Source: Bin55 sp028819195 (GTDB lineage: Bacteria > Pseudomonadota > Gammaproteobacteria > Pseudomonadales > Azotimanducaceae). Taken from it: a stretch of 64,000 nucleotides of DNA. Made by a program: the position numbers and the translations under genes. The stretch covers positions 1 to 64,000 of the forward strand of contig JAPPMF010000019.1 in NCBI GenBank assembly GCA_028819195.1, in the 5' to 3' direction. Positions 55,202-63,814 of this stretch are shown one piece after another. Under the pieces are notes generated by a model, which was given only the letters and a program-made list of their open reading frames with translations, was not told where the DNA came from and made no database searches. Numbering within the stretch: position 1 is the stretch's first letter; each line of letters begins with the position of its first letter.

Positions 55202-55218
55202 AAACTATTGTATAGTTT
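55202..55218. promoter_or_regulatory. Short palindrome between conjugation genes
   Basis: aaactat, tgt, atagttt: a seven-base inverted repeat with a three-base loop. On the plus strand it is followed by T residues, but no plus-strand gene precedes it, so I favour an operator. Its half-site matches the repeat at 50332-50357. Confidence 0.4.
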
Positions 55219-55270
55219 TTTGTAAAAATAAAAAATCCCTTGTTAGGAATGGCGTGTTTTCCTTGTGTTT

Positions 55271-55987
55271 TTAAAGGTACTTTTTTAACCTCGACGTTGA
55301 TAAATGGCAGGCAGTTACCAACAGAATCCCTAGGCTGCAAGTAATCCACGGATAGTCGATAGACCAGGGCCAAATCAGAAACATAACAAGAAAGAACATG
55401 ATTAACGGTCGTATTGATCGATGGGCGATGGTGTACAGCCAAGAACTTTCACGACCACCCGATAAACGTCTAATCTCACGCCGACCTAATCCGTCGACAA
55501 CCGCTACTAACATAAAGGGTAGTAAGTGAAGAATACAGGATACAAAAGCACAAACACGAAAAGTACAAGCTTGAACTACTTCTCCAACAAGTATTAATTG
55601 TTCTTCGAACCACTGTCTTAATTGGTTCAATGTGGAGATGATCGGTAGTTTGTTGCCGGCAGTCGATTCTTCGTTTGCAGGTACATGTAAGCGATTACTT
55701 ATTGCCAGAAAAAGCTGTTGAAGGTGTTGGTTGATTGTCTGGGATAGGGTGGTTGGCGACACCCATAGTGTGGTGTTTTCGGTATGTTCCCAATACATTT
55801 CTTGTTCATGTTGCGTACGTTGCTGCAATCGAGAACCATCTACATTATCAAAGATCAGTTTCGTACCGAGCACTTCTACAACCATCGCGACAACCACACA
55901 GAGCAACACGATGCCAATCCATCGTAAGACACCGTTGAAGATTGCGTAGATCGGGTTGATCAAATCTAGTTTCGACGATTCAGTCAT
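55271..55987 (-). CDS. Conjugation membrane protein (TIGR03747-type, DUF4400)
   Basis: About 238 residues from ATG 55987, which overlaps the end of the coupling protein gene by a few bases; an upstream ATG at 56014 is also in frame. Membrane segments at both ends (WIGIVLLCVVVAMVVEVLG; MFFLVMFLIWPWSIDYPW) and in the middle (VSCILHLLPFMLVAVVDGLG) with the conserved VDGLGRREIRRLSGGRESSW. This matches the PFL_4697-like protein that always follows TraD in GI-type elements. Confidence 0.85.
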   Translation of the reverse strand: MTESSKLDLINPIYAIFNGVLRWIGIVLLCVVVAMVVEVLGTKLIFDNVDGSRLQQRTQHEQEMYWEHTENTTLWVSPTTLSQTINQHLQQLFLAISNRLHVPANEESTAGNKLPIISTLNQLRQWFEEQLILVGEVVQACTFRVCAFVSCILHLLPFMLVAVVDGLGRREIRRLSGGRESSWLYTIAHRSIRPLIMFFLVMFLIWPWSIDYPWITCSLGILLVTACHLSTSRLKKYL

Positions 55988-57980
55988 TGAGAACTTTGAT
56001 GGGGATTTGAGCATCTTCTTCGTATCGTGCTCTCAACGAATCGAACAATGCAGTTGTCGTCGTAGTTCGCGATGCGAGTTCAGGTTTTGCGAGAGGGATT
56101 CGAACTTTCCACAACGATGAACCGTTAATCAATGCAAACGCATGACCACGGGGTAGTGCTAACAGTGTGGCCGGTTCTAACAACGGTGTATCGCGAACCG
56201 CGACTTGATCGTCGTTGCGCGCCTTAAATCGTAAGGACATACCGTCCCTGCTTGCATCAGATGCACCAGTGGATGGATTTAGTCGCCGTAGTTCGGTTTT
56301 GGGTAGTTGTTTTGTCAAAATTTCAGCAGTTGCTAGTTCGCGTACTCGCAGCATGATCAAGCTGTTGAAATTACCAAGAATTTGCCCGGACTTAGCTTTC
56401 GTACCTACTCTAGCTTCCAGATCCGAAACCGTCTGTGTATAAGCCGTGACCTGAAAACCCGCACCACCAGCTTTATTCAACAAAGGAATGAATTCGTCGC
56501 CAATTAACTCGTTGAATTCATCGGCATGAATACAGATATTAGGTGGGTCGACAAAGGATTTACCTTCCCCTAGGATTCCAAACTTGTATAAGTAACCGGC
56601 GACCGAAACTAAGTCTGCAAACATCGAATTTCCCACAGCACTCGCGACGGTACTATCTGATAAAGCATCCAATCCTACATACACGATTCCTTTCCTGCGG
56701 ATAATGTCTAACCAGGACATTTCGGGTCGAATATCGTTATTCAAAGAACTAGCCGCAATGAGATCTGCGACCGGACCGGTCGTTAATTTTTCCATTAGCG
56801 GTCCTACTGAACTCACGATCTTGTCGAAGTAAGTTCGGTCATACTTAAATGCCGACATTAGTCCTTCAAGAATTGGATCGTCGAACTCGTGGTCATTTAT
56901 GTACTTATAGAGCGCAATGGATTGGGGTTCTCGTTCCTTGAGTGCAGTAGCATGGTTTTTATCGTGAGGAGTTTTGGTAAGTTTTTTGACTTCTTCAGCC
57001 CAGCCTGCTGGCGCATGGCGCATCAAGTAGTTGCGCGCATATTCGACGAACAAAGGTTCGATGTCGTTGATGTACCGGCGTATCTGTTGGTAGTCGGGTA
57101 TACGTCGTAATGCATACAGTGCCCGCGCGATAATGTTCACAAATCGCCAGGCGAACTCTTTGAATGCCGACGAGCTACCACTACCAGGAAGTTGATTGGC
57201 GATTCGGGTAGCAACTTCCGTAATCCGCGAGAATCTACCGATTGCGTTGTACCGACAAGAAACTTCCGGGTAACCCAGATGAAACATGTAAAAATCTTGT
57301 TCACGACCCACTCGCTTTGCTTCGGTATATACCCTTTGTAAAAGTTTAATATCACCTTTAGGATCGAACACTAAAACGGTTTCGCTACGTTGGATATCCT
57401 GTGCAATGAGAAGTTCAGCTAAGCGAGTTTTACCCACTCGAGTAGTACCTAGCACAAGAGTGTGACCGACGCGATCAGCTAGGTTCATCCATACTTTTTT
57501 CTTAAAGAGTTCGACACCATGAACTTGGTGCAATCCACTTTGCGGGTTCATTTGTGTAGATCGTTCCTTCTGGCTTAGTTTGGCGAGTAGGTTGGGTAAG
57601 AGTTTGTAGCGATGTTTGACGTATTTGCGAGTTTCTGGTCGTTCGGTATCGGCTAGCCTTTGGGCATGACGATGTGACCATTCAAAGCCATTACCTAAAA
57701 ACAACAGTCCTGGCTTGTGATGAATTCGTCCAAAGTCTACTAGATACGGGAGTGAATGTACTAGTCCGTACCGGTAGCTGAGGACAAAGATTCCTTGCGC
57801 TAATCGGTAAACGAAAAGTAGTATCAAGCTTACGATAGCGCTGATGTGGATAGCCGGTGGAAGAATCGAGTTAGGTTTGGTAACTAACAGAAAAACAACC
57901 ATCAATAATGAAAGACCTGCTGACCATAGTTCGACCGGTTGACGCAGTAGGGCTTGTAAAGGGTAGTGGCGTCGTTGCAA
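55980..57980 (-). CDS. traD: TraD-like coupling protein (TIGR03743-type)
   Basis: 666 residues. N-terminal membrane segments (LLMVVFLLVTKPNSILPP and AIVSLILLFVYRLAQGIFVL), Walker A LVLGTTRVGKTRLAE near 174-188, Walker B ICIHADEFNELIG near 484, then RLNPSTGASD. This is the coupling ATPase that delivers relaxase-bound DNA to the conjugation channel, and length and motifs fit the SXT/PFGI-1 TraD group. In PFGI-1 a lytic transglycosylase and a TIGR03765 gene usually separate it from the TIGR03759 gene; here it follows directly. Confidence 0.92.
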   Translation of the reverse strand: MQRRHYPLQALLRQPVELWSAGLSLLMVVFLLVTKPNSILPPAIHISAIVSLILLFVYRLAQGIFVLSYRYGLVHSLPYLVDFGRIHHKPGLLFLGNGFEWSHRHAQRLADTERPETRKYVKHRYKLLPNLLAKLSQKERSTQMNPQSGLHQVHGVELFKKKVWMNLADRVGHTLVLGTTRVGKTRLAELLIAQDIQRSETVLVFDPKGDIKLLQRVYTEAKRVGREQDFYMFHLGYPEVSCRYNAIGRFSRITEVATRIANQLPGSGSSSAFKEFAWRFVNIIARALYALRRIPDYQQIRRYINDIEPLFVEYARNYLMRHAPAGWAEEVKKLTKTPHDKNHATALKEREPQSIALYKYINDHEFDDPILEGLMSAFKYDRTYFDKIVSSVGPLMEKLTTGPVADLIAASSLNNDIRPEMSWLDIIRRKGIVYVGLDALSDSTVASAVGNSMFADLVSVAGYLYKFGILGEGKSFVDPPNICIHADEFNELIGDEFIPLLNKAGGAGFQVTAYTQTVSDLEARVGTKAKSGQILGNFNSLIMLRVRELATAEILTKQLPKTELRRLNPSTGASDASRDGMSLRFKARNDDQVAVRDTPLLEPATLLALPRGHAFALINGSSLWKVRIPLAKPELASRTTTTTALFDSLRARYEEDAQIPIKVLND

Positions 57981-57995
57981 GATGACTCTACAACG

Positions 57996-58760
57996 TTACC
58001 AAAGTTCATACAACGGTAAACGTTCGATTTTGTCGTTATTTCGCAGGAATAATGCTGGCGCATTGTTTGCGCTTGAGCCGATCGAATCTAATAATCCGTT
58101 ATCGAAATTCACCGTAATTTGTTTTGCGCGAATCAACTCTACATCTAGTTTATGCTGTTTCACCCAGCCTTTGATTTCATTCTCGTTCCCAGAACTTAGA
58201 TTGGTGAAATAGATATCAATACCTTGAACATTCGGCAGTTGATCTAAGACGTCTGACAATAGTACCTCACAAATAGAGCAGTCAGTTTCGACGAAAAACA
58301 TGATGCGATCACTCTCTGTAAAAGGCGAAGATTTCTCGGATGGTGCCTGGGGTAACAGAGTAGCATCAATAACGGGTACTTCGTCGACTAGCGATTTAAT
58401 TGCTTCGTCATAAGCTCGCTGAAACTTTAAGATGCGTTCGGCATCTTCATACATGATCGACGCCCAACGCTGTGCATAGCGCCGACGTTCAGCGTCATCT
58501 CTGGCATGGATTCCAAGTACTTCAATCGGCGAGATATTGTCGTCGCTTAGACGACCGCGAATACCTTTCTTGAGAGTTTCGTACCGTTGCCATTCTTCTT
58601 CGGAGAGATCCCAGATTTCGTTTTCGACTAGTTCACTTTTTACGGTTTCAGAATAGTCCGAAGTGGAGTATTCCGTTGTAACCTCTGGCGGTGTTCCGCT
58701 GAATAGAAAAGTTGGTACCAACATCGTTAACACGGGAGCTAAAGGAGCAAGGAAAGTCAC
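57996..58760 (-). CDS. Conjugation protein (TIGR03759-type)
   Basis: 254 residues with a signal (LAPVLTMLVPTFLFSG). The hallmark WDLSEEEWQRYETLKKGIRG followed by LGIHARDDAERRRYAQRWAS identifies the TIGR03759 family, and VETDCSICEVLLSDVLDQLP looks like a thioredoxin-like C..C site near residue 188. Function unknown, periplasmic. It ends 16 bases before traD. Confidence 0.86.
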   Translation of the reverse strand: MTFLAPLAPVLTMLVPTFLFSGTPPEVTTEYSTSDYSETVKSELVENEIWDLSEEEWQRYETLKKGIRGRLSDDNISPIEVLGIHARDDAERRRYAQRWASIMYEDAERILKFQRAYDEAIKSLVDEVPVIDATLLPQAPSEKSSPFTESDRIMFFVETDCSICEVLLSDVLDQLPNVQGIDIYFTNLSSGNENEIKGWVKQHKLDVELIRAKQITVNFDNGLLDSIGSSANNAPALFLRNNDKIERLPLYELW

Positions 58761-59005
58761 GGAGATCCCCCTGTAGTGGAACTAGATTTACTGCGTTTGG
58801 ACAACAGTTCGTGGTAAGCCGAAAAATCTCGAACTGGGATTGGTTCATCATGGAAACGACAATCTTTTGGTAAATCGTGAGCACCGGAGACTTGGACTAA
58901 CGGTTCAGGATTAGCATTGCCGATGAGTTCATTTTCTATTCGATTGGGATTGTTCGAATACAAAAACAGTAACACCCCGAATACAACTGGTAAAACGATA
59001 TTCAT
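58757..59005 (-). CDS. Small anchored protein in conjugation operon
   Basis: 82 residues from ATG 59005 (GAGG six bases upstream); the frame is open to 59038. A short membrane segment (NIVLPVVFGVLLFLYS) is followed by a polar periplasmic tail with DCRFHDEPIPV. Overlaps both neighbours by four bases. No family name known to me, but the position between PilL-N and TIGR03759 suggests a minor transfer protein. Confidence 0.7.
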   Translation of the reverse strand: MNIVLPVVFGVLLFLYSNNPNRIENELIGNANPEPLVQVSGAHDLPKDCRFHDEPIPVRDFSAYHELLSKRSKSSSTTGGSP

Positions 59006-59439
59006 TGGGATACCTCGCTGATGGTGCTTGTAGAGCAAATCTCAAAACTCAAGATCCGATAAACGGGATCATGTACTAGATACCACGCCGCACCAGCTAG
59101 AGTTTCAAGTGCATCTCGTAAAGTGAGCGGCCCGAGTTGTCTGTGAGTGTCTGGCAGTATTAAACTCTTAAAAACATGTGGTTGGTCAGCTTGCATGTTG
59201 GGTAAATACAAACGGTACCCCTTGGGGTGAAGTAATTCAAGAAGGGCATCCTCGACGGTTTTTACGGTTTCATCAAAACTGATGTTCACTAAGGCTAGAA
59301 AAACGTCTTCTTGTTCAGCAGTAGCTTCAATGCTCATGGTCGTATAACGACCGATTTGGATGTCTGTCTGTTCAGGTGCATCGGCGCGGAGAGTAAACAC
59401 TGTACCGACTACACAACATAAGATTAGGAATCTTCGCAT
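59002..59439 (-). CDS. PilL N-terminal-type conjugation protein (TIGR03748)
   Basis: 145 residues with a signal (ILCCVVGTVFTLRA). QIGRYTTMSIEATAEQEDVF, VEDALLELLHPKGYRL and RQLGPLTLRDALETLAGAAW followed by DPVYRILSFE are the full signature of the PFGI-1 PilL N-terminal family. It is the first gene of the run down to 54530, and a strong terminator lies just upstream of it. A single-cysteine lipoprotein variant seems absent. Confidence 0.88.
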   Translation of the reverse strand: MRRFLILCCVVGTVFTLRADAPEQTDIQIGRYTTMSIEATAEQEDVFLALVNISFDETVKTVEDALLELLHPKGYRLYLPNMQADQPHVFKSLILPDTHRQLGPLTLRDALETLAGAAWYLVHDPVYRILSFEICSTSTISEVSQ

Positions 59440-59530
59440 AAGTTGTGAAAGATTTTCGAAGGGATAGTAAGTATGAATATCTATGGGAACTTCTCAATGA
59501 AGATTCTGTTCGAGCAATGTTCTGATTCAC

Positions 59531-59568
59531 AAAAAAATGCTTGATTAGCGATTGCAAATCAAGCATTT
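59531..59568 (-). terminator. Strong rho-independent terminator
   Basis: aaatgcttgatt (59535-59546) and aatcaagcattt (59557-59568) form a perfect 12-base stem with a 10-base loop. The A-run at 59531-59537 becomes a T7 tail on the minus strand. It ends minus-strand transcripts from the toxin-antitoxin region before the conjugation operon starts. Confidence 0.85.
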
Positions 59569-60076
59569 GACTGAATTTGAGAATAGTTCGTTATCGTGAA
59601 TTATTTAGTGTTATTGACCAGTTAATCTCTGAGAGCTCAACAGTGCTTTCGCCAATTGTCCCGAAGTAGTGTCTTCGCGTTTTTCTCATGTCATTGAGAC
59701 TCGTTAGGAGATCGGAGATCTCGGTACGTTGATTCAGCTTGCAGGTGGCTAAGTGTGAAGAGTGTAAAACTCTGAATGTAGCGTACTACATAGAAGGTTG
59801 AATTTGATTCCTCGAACTAGTCGATGACGCTTTCAAGAATCTGGGTCGTCCAGTCCGCATTTCCGTGCGGTCGGTTAAGTAGTGGTATGGTACAACTAAA
59901 TTGGCTGTTACGAATAGTTTTTCAAACAAGTAAAAAGTGGAAAAGACTTAATCGAGTCTTCAACAGTCAGTTTAATTGTCTCGTTATCACGCCCCGTGCT
60001 CTCCTAAGAAACAGTAATTCGTGAATTGAGGAGACGAGAGGAGTATCGTTTAATTTGGTAGTTTTTGGACAAGTGT
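59569..60076. other. Intergenic region, probable promoter area
   Basis: No convincing gene on either strand. A plus-strand frame at 59824-60024 has no features. It lies between the terminator and the 3' end of the 60077 gene. Confidence 0.35.
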
Positions 60077-60412
60077 TTACTCGGGTAGTTCCGTAGTTTC
60101 AATTGAGTTTTCGCTGTCTTCAATTTTTCGTACCAGTTCAAGACCAATTAGTTCGCCCAATTTTTTGTTGCTTACTTTGGATAGTTGGTTACATTTTTCG
60201 TAGTGTATCGCTGCTTTTTCGTTATCTGTACAGTTCTCTCTAGTTATGCGAATACGGAACACAAGTTTTATCACTTTTAACAATATACTTTTCTTGGCTT
60301 GTATTTTGCCTGCTTCAATCACCAAATCCGTCAATTCTTGCACACTTAACTGAGTTAGATATGCGCAGAGTTCCCGGTACTTTTTTCGCTGATTAATTGA
60401 GGTCTGTTTCAT
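60077..60412 (-). CDS. Hypothetical protein after HEPN/MNT pair
   Basis: About 111 residues from ATG 60412, with GGAG seven bases upstream; an earlier ATG at 60424 precedes this. Lysine-rich helical protein (REL..YLTQLSVQELTDLVIE, IHYEKCNQLSKVSNKKLGEL). No family recognised. Its start overlaps the end of the truncated antitoxin gene by 20 bases, so it belongs to the same operon. Confidence 0.55.
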   Translation of the reverse strand: MKQTSINQRKKYRELCAYLTQLSVQELTDLVIEAGKIQAKKSILLKVIKLVFRIRITRENCTDNEKAAIHYEKCNQLSKVSNKKLGELIGLELVRKIEDSENSIETTELPE

Positions 60413-60620
60413 AACGGACTCCATTACAAGAACTTAACTGGTTACGTTGAAGTGTTGGTCGAAAACTCTCATCTATCCTAGTACCATCAACTACATCAAC
60501 ATTGAACAGCAAGTCGGATTCGCCAAACTCTTCCGTAATGCCCAAGAATAAATCTATAGACAGTGGTAAACTCGCAAAGATGGCTAGGTCAAGATCGAGA
60601 GAATTTAACAGACAGGTCAT
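60393..60620 (-). pseudogene. MNT antitoxin lacking its active-site N-terminus
   Basis: 75 codons, start overlapping the HEPN stop by four bases (ATGA), the usual arrangement of these pairs. LDLDLAIFASLP, then LLFNVDVVD, match the C-terminal two thirds of MntA-type minimal nucleotidyltransferases. Only five or so residues (MTCLL) precede LDLDLAI, whereas complete MNT proteins have about 35-40 and contain the GS of the GS(x)nDxD active site. The GS part is therefore missing while the coupled start is retained, which suggests an internal deletion. Inactive as a nucleotidyltransferase by prediction. Confidence 0.62.
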
Positions 60621-61027
60621 GAAATACGAGTGCGTATTTGTTCGATCAAAAAATTCACTTCTTCGATAAATTGAGGGAGTTTGTCGACCACTAGTTCTGA
60701 TTGATCTTCGTCATAGGTGTGCACAGTTCTTGTTCGCAGATCTCGAAAACGTCGCCAGTCGGACCAATCACCAAGCAGTAGATCCTGTTCATTTGCGGTT
60801 CTAATTTGGTCTTGGAATGTCATTTCGTCAACCTGACTAGGATTGGCAAGGGAAAATTTAAGATATCGCTTCAGGGTTTTGTGACTGAGTTCGTAAGTAA
60901 ACTCAAAACGCATGATTAATCCGTCGCGAATAAGATCGTCGCCTTTGTCCGTTAGATAACGCGCTAATCCTTCTTCGAGACGCCGAATAACACTTTCGAA
61001 CTTGTTGAGGTCGGCTGGTTCTATCAC
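60617..61027 (-). CDS. HEPN (HI0074-like) toxin
   Basis: 136 residues from GTG 61027. RLEEGLARYL, IRDGLIMRFEFTYELSHKTL and LRTRTVHTYDE place it in the HI0074-like HEPN family. R-T-R-T-V-H-T-Y is an exact Rx4HxY motif, the RNase active site of HepT toxins; its tyrosine is the residue that MntA AMPylates. The paired MNT lies directly downstream but is defective. The toxin would then be either inactive in the cell, controlled otherwise, or tolerated because expression is low. Confidence 0.82.
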   Translation of the reverse strand: MIEPADLNKFESVIRRLEEGLARYLTDKGDDLIRDGLIMRFEFTYELSHKTLKRYLKFSLANPSQVDEMTFQDQIRTANEQDLLLGDWSDWRRFRDLRTRTVHTYDEDQSELVVDKLPQFIEEVNFLIEQIRTRIS

Positions 61028-61352
61028 AGAAGACTACGGTGACTAGGTCAGACAAGTTTGTATCGTACTATCGGAAATTGTAATCGACATAACATTAGAT
61101 GTTATATGAAATGATTTTTCTGCTTTTGCTGCGATATCTGAGCAATACAGTATTGTAAAATTTATGCTAGATATAAACGGAAAGTTACTGACCGGTATGA
61201 ATTGACTTTGAGGACTAAGCTGCATTCACCATACATACATTATCCGAAATACCTTGTCAAATAAACTAGACTTTTCTACCACAAAACTGAGAAACCCGCG
61301 TTAAATTTCAAGAAGTATTCGAACAAATCGTCAGATCACAAGGACAACTGAA
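61028..61352. other. Divergent intergenic region
   Basis: AT-rich stretch that should contain promoters for the HEPN gene (minus) and R-M system 2 (plus). ccacaaaactgagaaaccc at 61279-61297 is a weak copy of the repeat at 32821 and 41555. Confidence 0.4.
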
Positions 61353-62339
61353 ATGAAGAACAATCCACTACCTCGGCTCGACACCTCGCCCGAACTCAGA
61401 GAAAAATTGTTGTCCTACTGTCGCTTACGAAAAGGAGAAGTATGGATAGATCCCGTGAGAGGGCATCGAGTAGGTTGCCTTGATGCTACAATTCCAGAAC
61501 ACCTTTCACTGATTATGGCGCAAGAACTAGCTCAATTAGCGATTCACGATCCACCGTATAACTTAGCCGCGTTAGAGATTCGAGATTTAGAAGATTACAT
61601 CAAATGGAGTCGAATTTGGGTAAGTAATACTTGGTCTATGTTGGATGAAAATTCTGCTCTCTACATATGGTTAGGGGCAGATCAGAACAACGGTTTCCAA
61701 CCTTTACCTGATTTCATTTTGATGATGCGAGAACAACCATTTACTCCAAGAAGCATGATCACGATGAGAAATCAGAGAGGATATGGGACACAGAGCAATT
61801 GGATGGCTGTGCGTCAAGAGCTACTTTATTATACCAAAGGAAAACCTTTATTTAACGTAGACGCAGAGTACACTGATATCCCCAAAATTCTTCGTGGATA
61901 CTACAAAACCGTCAACGGGCAGTTGACCGACAATTTAGAACGAAGCCGAGCGAGCACAATTCGAGCCGGTAATGTATGGGTAGACATCCAACAAGTTTTT
62001 TATCGGATGGAGGAGAATGTTTCAGGTTGTTATGCACAAAAACCGTTAAAGAGTATAGATCGTATCATTCGAGCAAGTTCAAATCCTGGAGATTTGGTGA
62101 TTGACTACTTTGCGCATTCAGGCACTACACTTCTCGCGTCGGAGATTCTTCAACGAAGATGCTACACGATAGATCTTGACCCAATTTATGCAGAGATAAC
62201 GATTCGACGATTAGAACATCTTAGAGCAACCGGAAAAACTGGATGGCAAAATGGTCATCCATTTGAGGACATCGGGACGGAGTTACTTCAAGATCTTAAT
62301 TCAAGCACTGAACATCAATCTGAGAATTTGCTGTTCTAA
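61353..62339 (+). CDS. N6-adenine methyltransferase of R-M system 2
   Basis: 328 residues. Beta-class motif order: motif IV AIHDPPYNLAALE near residue 70, then motif I IDYFAHSGTTLLASE near residue 249 and IDLDPIYAEITIRRLE. DPPY indicates N6-adenine methylation. The middle contains the likely recognition domain (NQRGYGTQSNWMAVRQELLY). The endonuclease gene starts six bases downstream. Motif spacing is close to HinfI-type enzymes, but I cannot name the target sequence. Confidence 0.86.
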   Translation: MKNNPLPRLDTSPELREKLLSYCRLRKGEVWIDPVRGHRVGCLDATIPEHLSLIMAQELAQLAIHDPPYNLAALEIRDLEDYIKWSRIWVSNTWSMLDENSALYIWLGADQNNGFQPLPDFILMMREQPFTPRSMITMRNQRGYGTQSNWMAVRQELLYYTKGKPLFNVDAEYTDIPKILRGYYKTVNGQLTDNLERSRASTIRAGNVWVDIQQVFYRMEENVSGCYAQKPLKSIDRIIRASSNPGDLVIDYFAHSGTTLLASEILQRRCYTIDLDPIYAEITIRRLEHLRATGKTGWQNGHPFEDIGTELLQDLNSSTEHQSENLLF

Positions 62340-62345
62340 GTAAAA

Positions 62346-63083
62346 ATGGAGCACTTGACTCGAGAATTAGACGACCTACTAAAAAAATTAAAGAATGAAG
62401 CGGAAGTACGTGAACAACTTCAGAATCTAGTTTCGATTGATCCATTCAATAAGTACGAATACATCATTTCAAATCTTCTTTCTTCAGCTGTACTCACACT
62501 AGACGACTATCAAACTCTTCGGAAAGAGTATAACGCGCGGAATCCTCATCTTCACATATTTGAAATCAATGCACCTCGAACGTTTGGTGAGGCGTGGGCA
62601 CAAGGTCACGTACACCAACTGATCCCTTCATTGGAAAAGCCCACAAAACAATTAGATCCGGAGTATTCCGGTCAATACGATTTCTATTTAGACGGAATCC
62701 GAATTGAAGTGAAAGCATCTCGAGGTGTAGACTCTACTTCAGTTAGTTCAGCTATGGATTTAAGACTTACTGATAAAGCACTTTCATCAGATTCAAAGAA
62801 ACCATTTTGGATGAATTTCCAACAACTAAAGCCGGCGTGTTGGGATGTTTTTTTGTGGCTAGCGGTTTGGCGCGATGTGATTTGGTATTGGGTGTTCGCC
62901 TCGAAAGAAGTTGAATCGAATCAATACTATTCTCCTAGCCAACATCGAGGTAGTGATGGCGAAGGACAATTACATTTGAAACAAGACAATATTGAAGAGT
63001 TTAATAATTACAAAGTGAAGCCGGAAAATCTCGAGAGTGCAATTCGGTTAGCAAAGAACAGACAAGATAAACAGGGGAGGTAA
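62346..63083 (+). CDS. Restriction endonuclease of R-M system 2
   Basis: 245 residues. PD-(D/E)XK core: D112 in QYDFYL, then DGIRIEVKASRG with E121 and K123. The N-terminal part is helical (LTRELDDLLKKLKNEAEVRE). The six-base gap to the methyltransferase stop and the nuclease signature make a type II R-M pair the best reading. It runs opposite to the surrounding conjugation strand, consistent with cargo. Confidence 0.82.
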   Translation: MEHLTRELDDLLKKLKNEAEVREQLQNLVSIDPFNKYEYIISNLLSSAVLTLDDYQTLRKEYNARNPHLHIFEINAPRTFGEAWAQGHVHQLIPSLEKPTKQLDPEYSGQYDFYLDGIRIEVKASRGVDSTSVSSAMDLRLTDKALSSDSKKPFWMNFQQLKPACWDVFLWLAVWRDVIWYWVFASKEVESNQYYSPSQHRGSDGEGQLHLKQDNIEEFNNYKVKPENLESAIRLAKNRQDKQGR

Positions 63084-63186
63084 TCCATTACGTCGTTTGA
63101 TGGTAGCCTTATCGGCAGTCTTGAATTTGAGAAAGACACTGTCTTGTAGCTCGATACCATGCTATTGAGTAATCAATATTTCGATT

Positions 63187-63230
63187 AAAAAAAGAGAACC
63201 GCTAACCCAAGACTACTCTCGGGCTAACGG
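63187..63230 (-). terminator. Rho-independent terminator of element genes
   Basis: On the minus strand, the complement of gggctaacgg (63221-63230) pairs with that of ccgctaaccc (63199-63208) as a ten-base stem with two G-U pairs and a 12-base loop, followed by a T-rich tail (A-run 63187-63193). It ends the DUF3577/DUF6573 transcript. Confidence 0.7.
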
Positions 63231-63265
63231 ACTCTATACTGAGCCGGAACTAATAAAGTCCGGAA

Positions 63266-63688
63266 CTACTTCGCTGGCATCCTTATCGTCAACACGGGTT
63301 CGCCCGCATCTCCTGGATGGGCGACGATTTGTGCAACGGCGGTGCGAACTTTTGTCGCAATTCCATCTCGTGGAACACGTTGGACATGGAACTTCATGCG
63401 ATCACATTTAGGACCGCGCATACGAACTGAATCCGCGCACTTGCTCATCAGTTCATACAATCGAGATTTCTCTCGTTGCGGAACCTGTCGTTCGCTGTCC
63501 TCGTCGGACCAAGTAACCAAGTTGTCCCAAGCAGTTTTCGTAATGGCGACTGGCCATTTGAATCCTACTTGAGAACCGATCTCGGACACGTCCACGATTT
63601 CGCCGTCGGCTATCGCCTGGGCTCGCGATCCAGTGTAAGCTGGATCAACCGTAGTTTGTTCAGGATTGTCGTTAAAAAAGTCTGTCAC
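63266..63688 (-). CDS. DUF6573 element protein
   Basis: 140 residues from GTG 63688, which has AGGAG eight bases upstream; the longer frame to 63742 precedes this site. SRAQAIADGEIVDVSEIGSQ and GFKWPVAITKTAWDNLV then DEDSERQVPQ are typical of the DUF6573 proteins carried by conjugative elements. Small, soluble, function unknown. It lies downstream of the DUF3577 gene on the same strand. Confidence 0.82.
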   Translation of the reverse strand: MTDFFNDNPEQTTVDPAYTGSRAQAIADGEIVDVSEIGSQVGFKWPVAITKTAWDNLVTWSDEDSERQVPQREKSRLYELMSKCADSVRMRGPKCDRMKFHVQRVPRDGIATKVRTAVAQIVAHPGDAGEPVLTIRMPAK

Positions 63689-63814
63689 AACAATTCTCCT
63701 AAAGAAAAAAGCCGAGCAGACTTCTCCCGTCGGGGAGTACATCTCCCCGGCCGGGTAAGTTAATGGAATGCAGACAAGGCTGCGTAGGTTTATCAGTTGT
63801 TAGGTCTGATAGCG

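Noticed and set aside
59824..60024. 66-codon plus-strand frame upstream of the conjugation operon
   Set aside because: No ribosome binding site or conserved feature; lies in a terminator/promoter gap.
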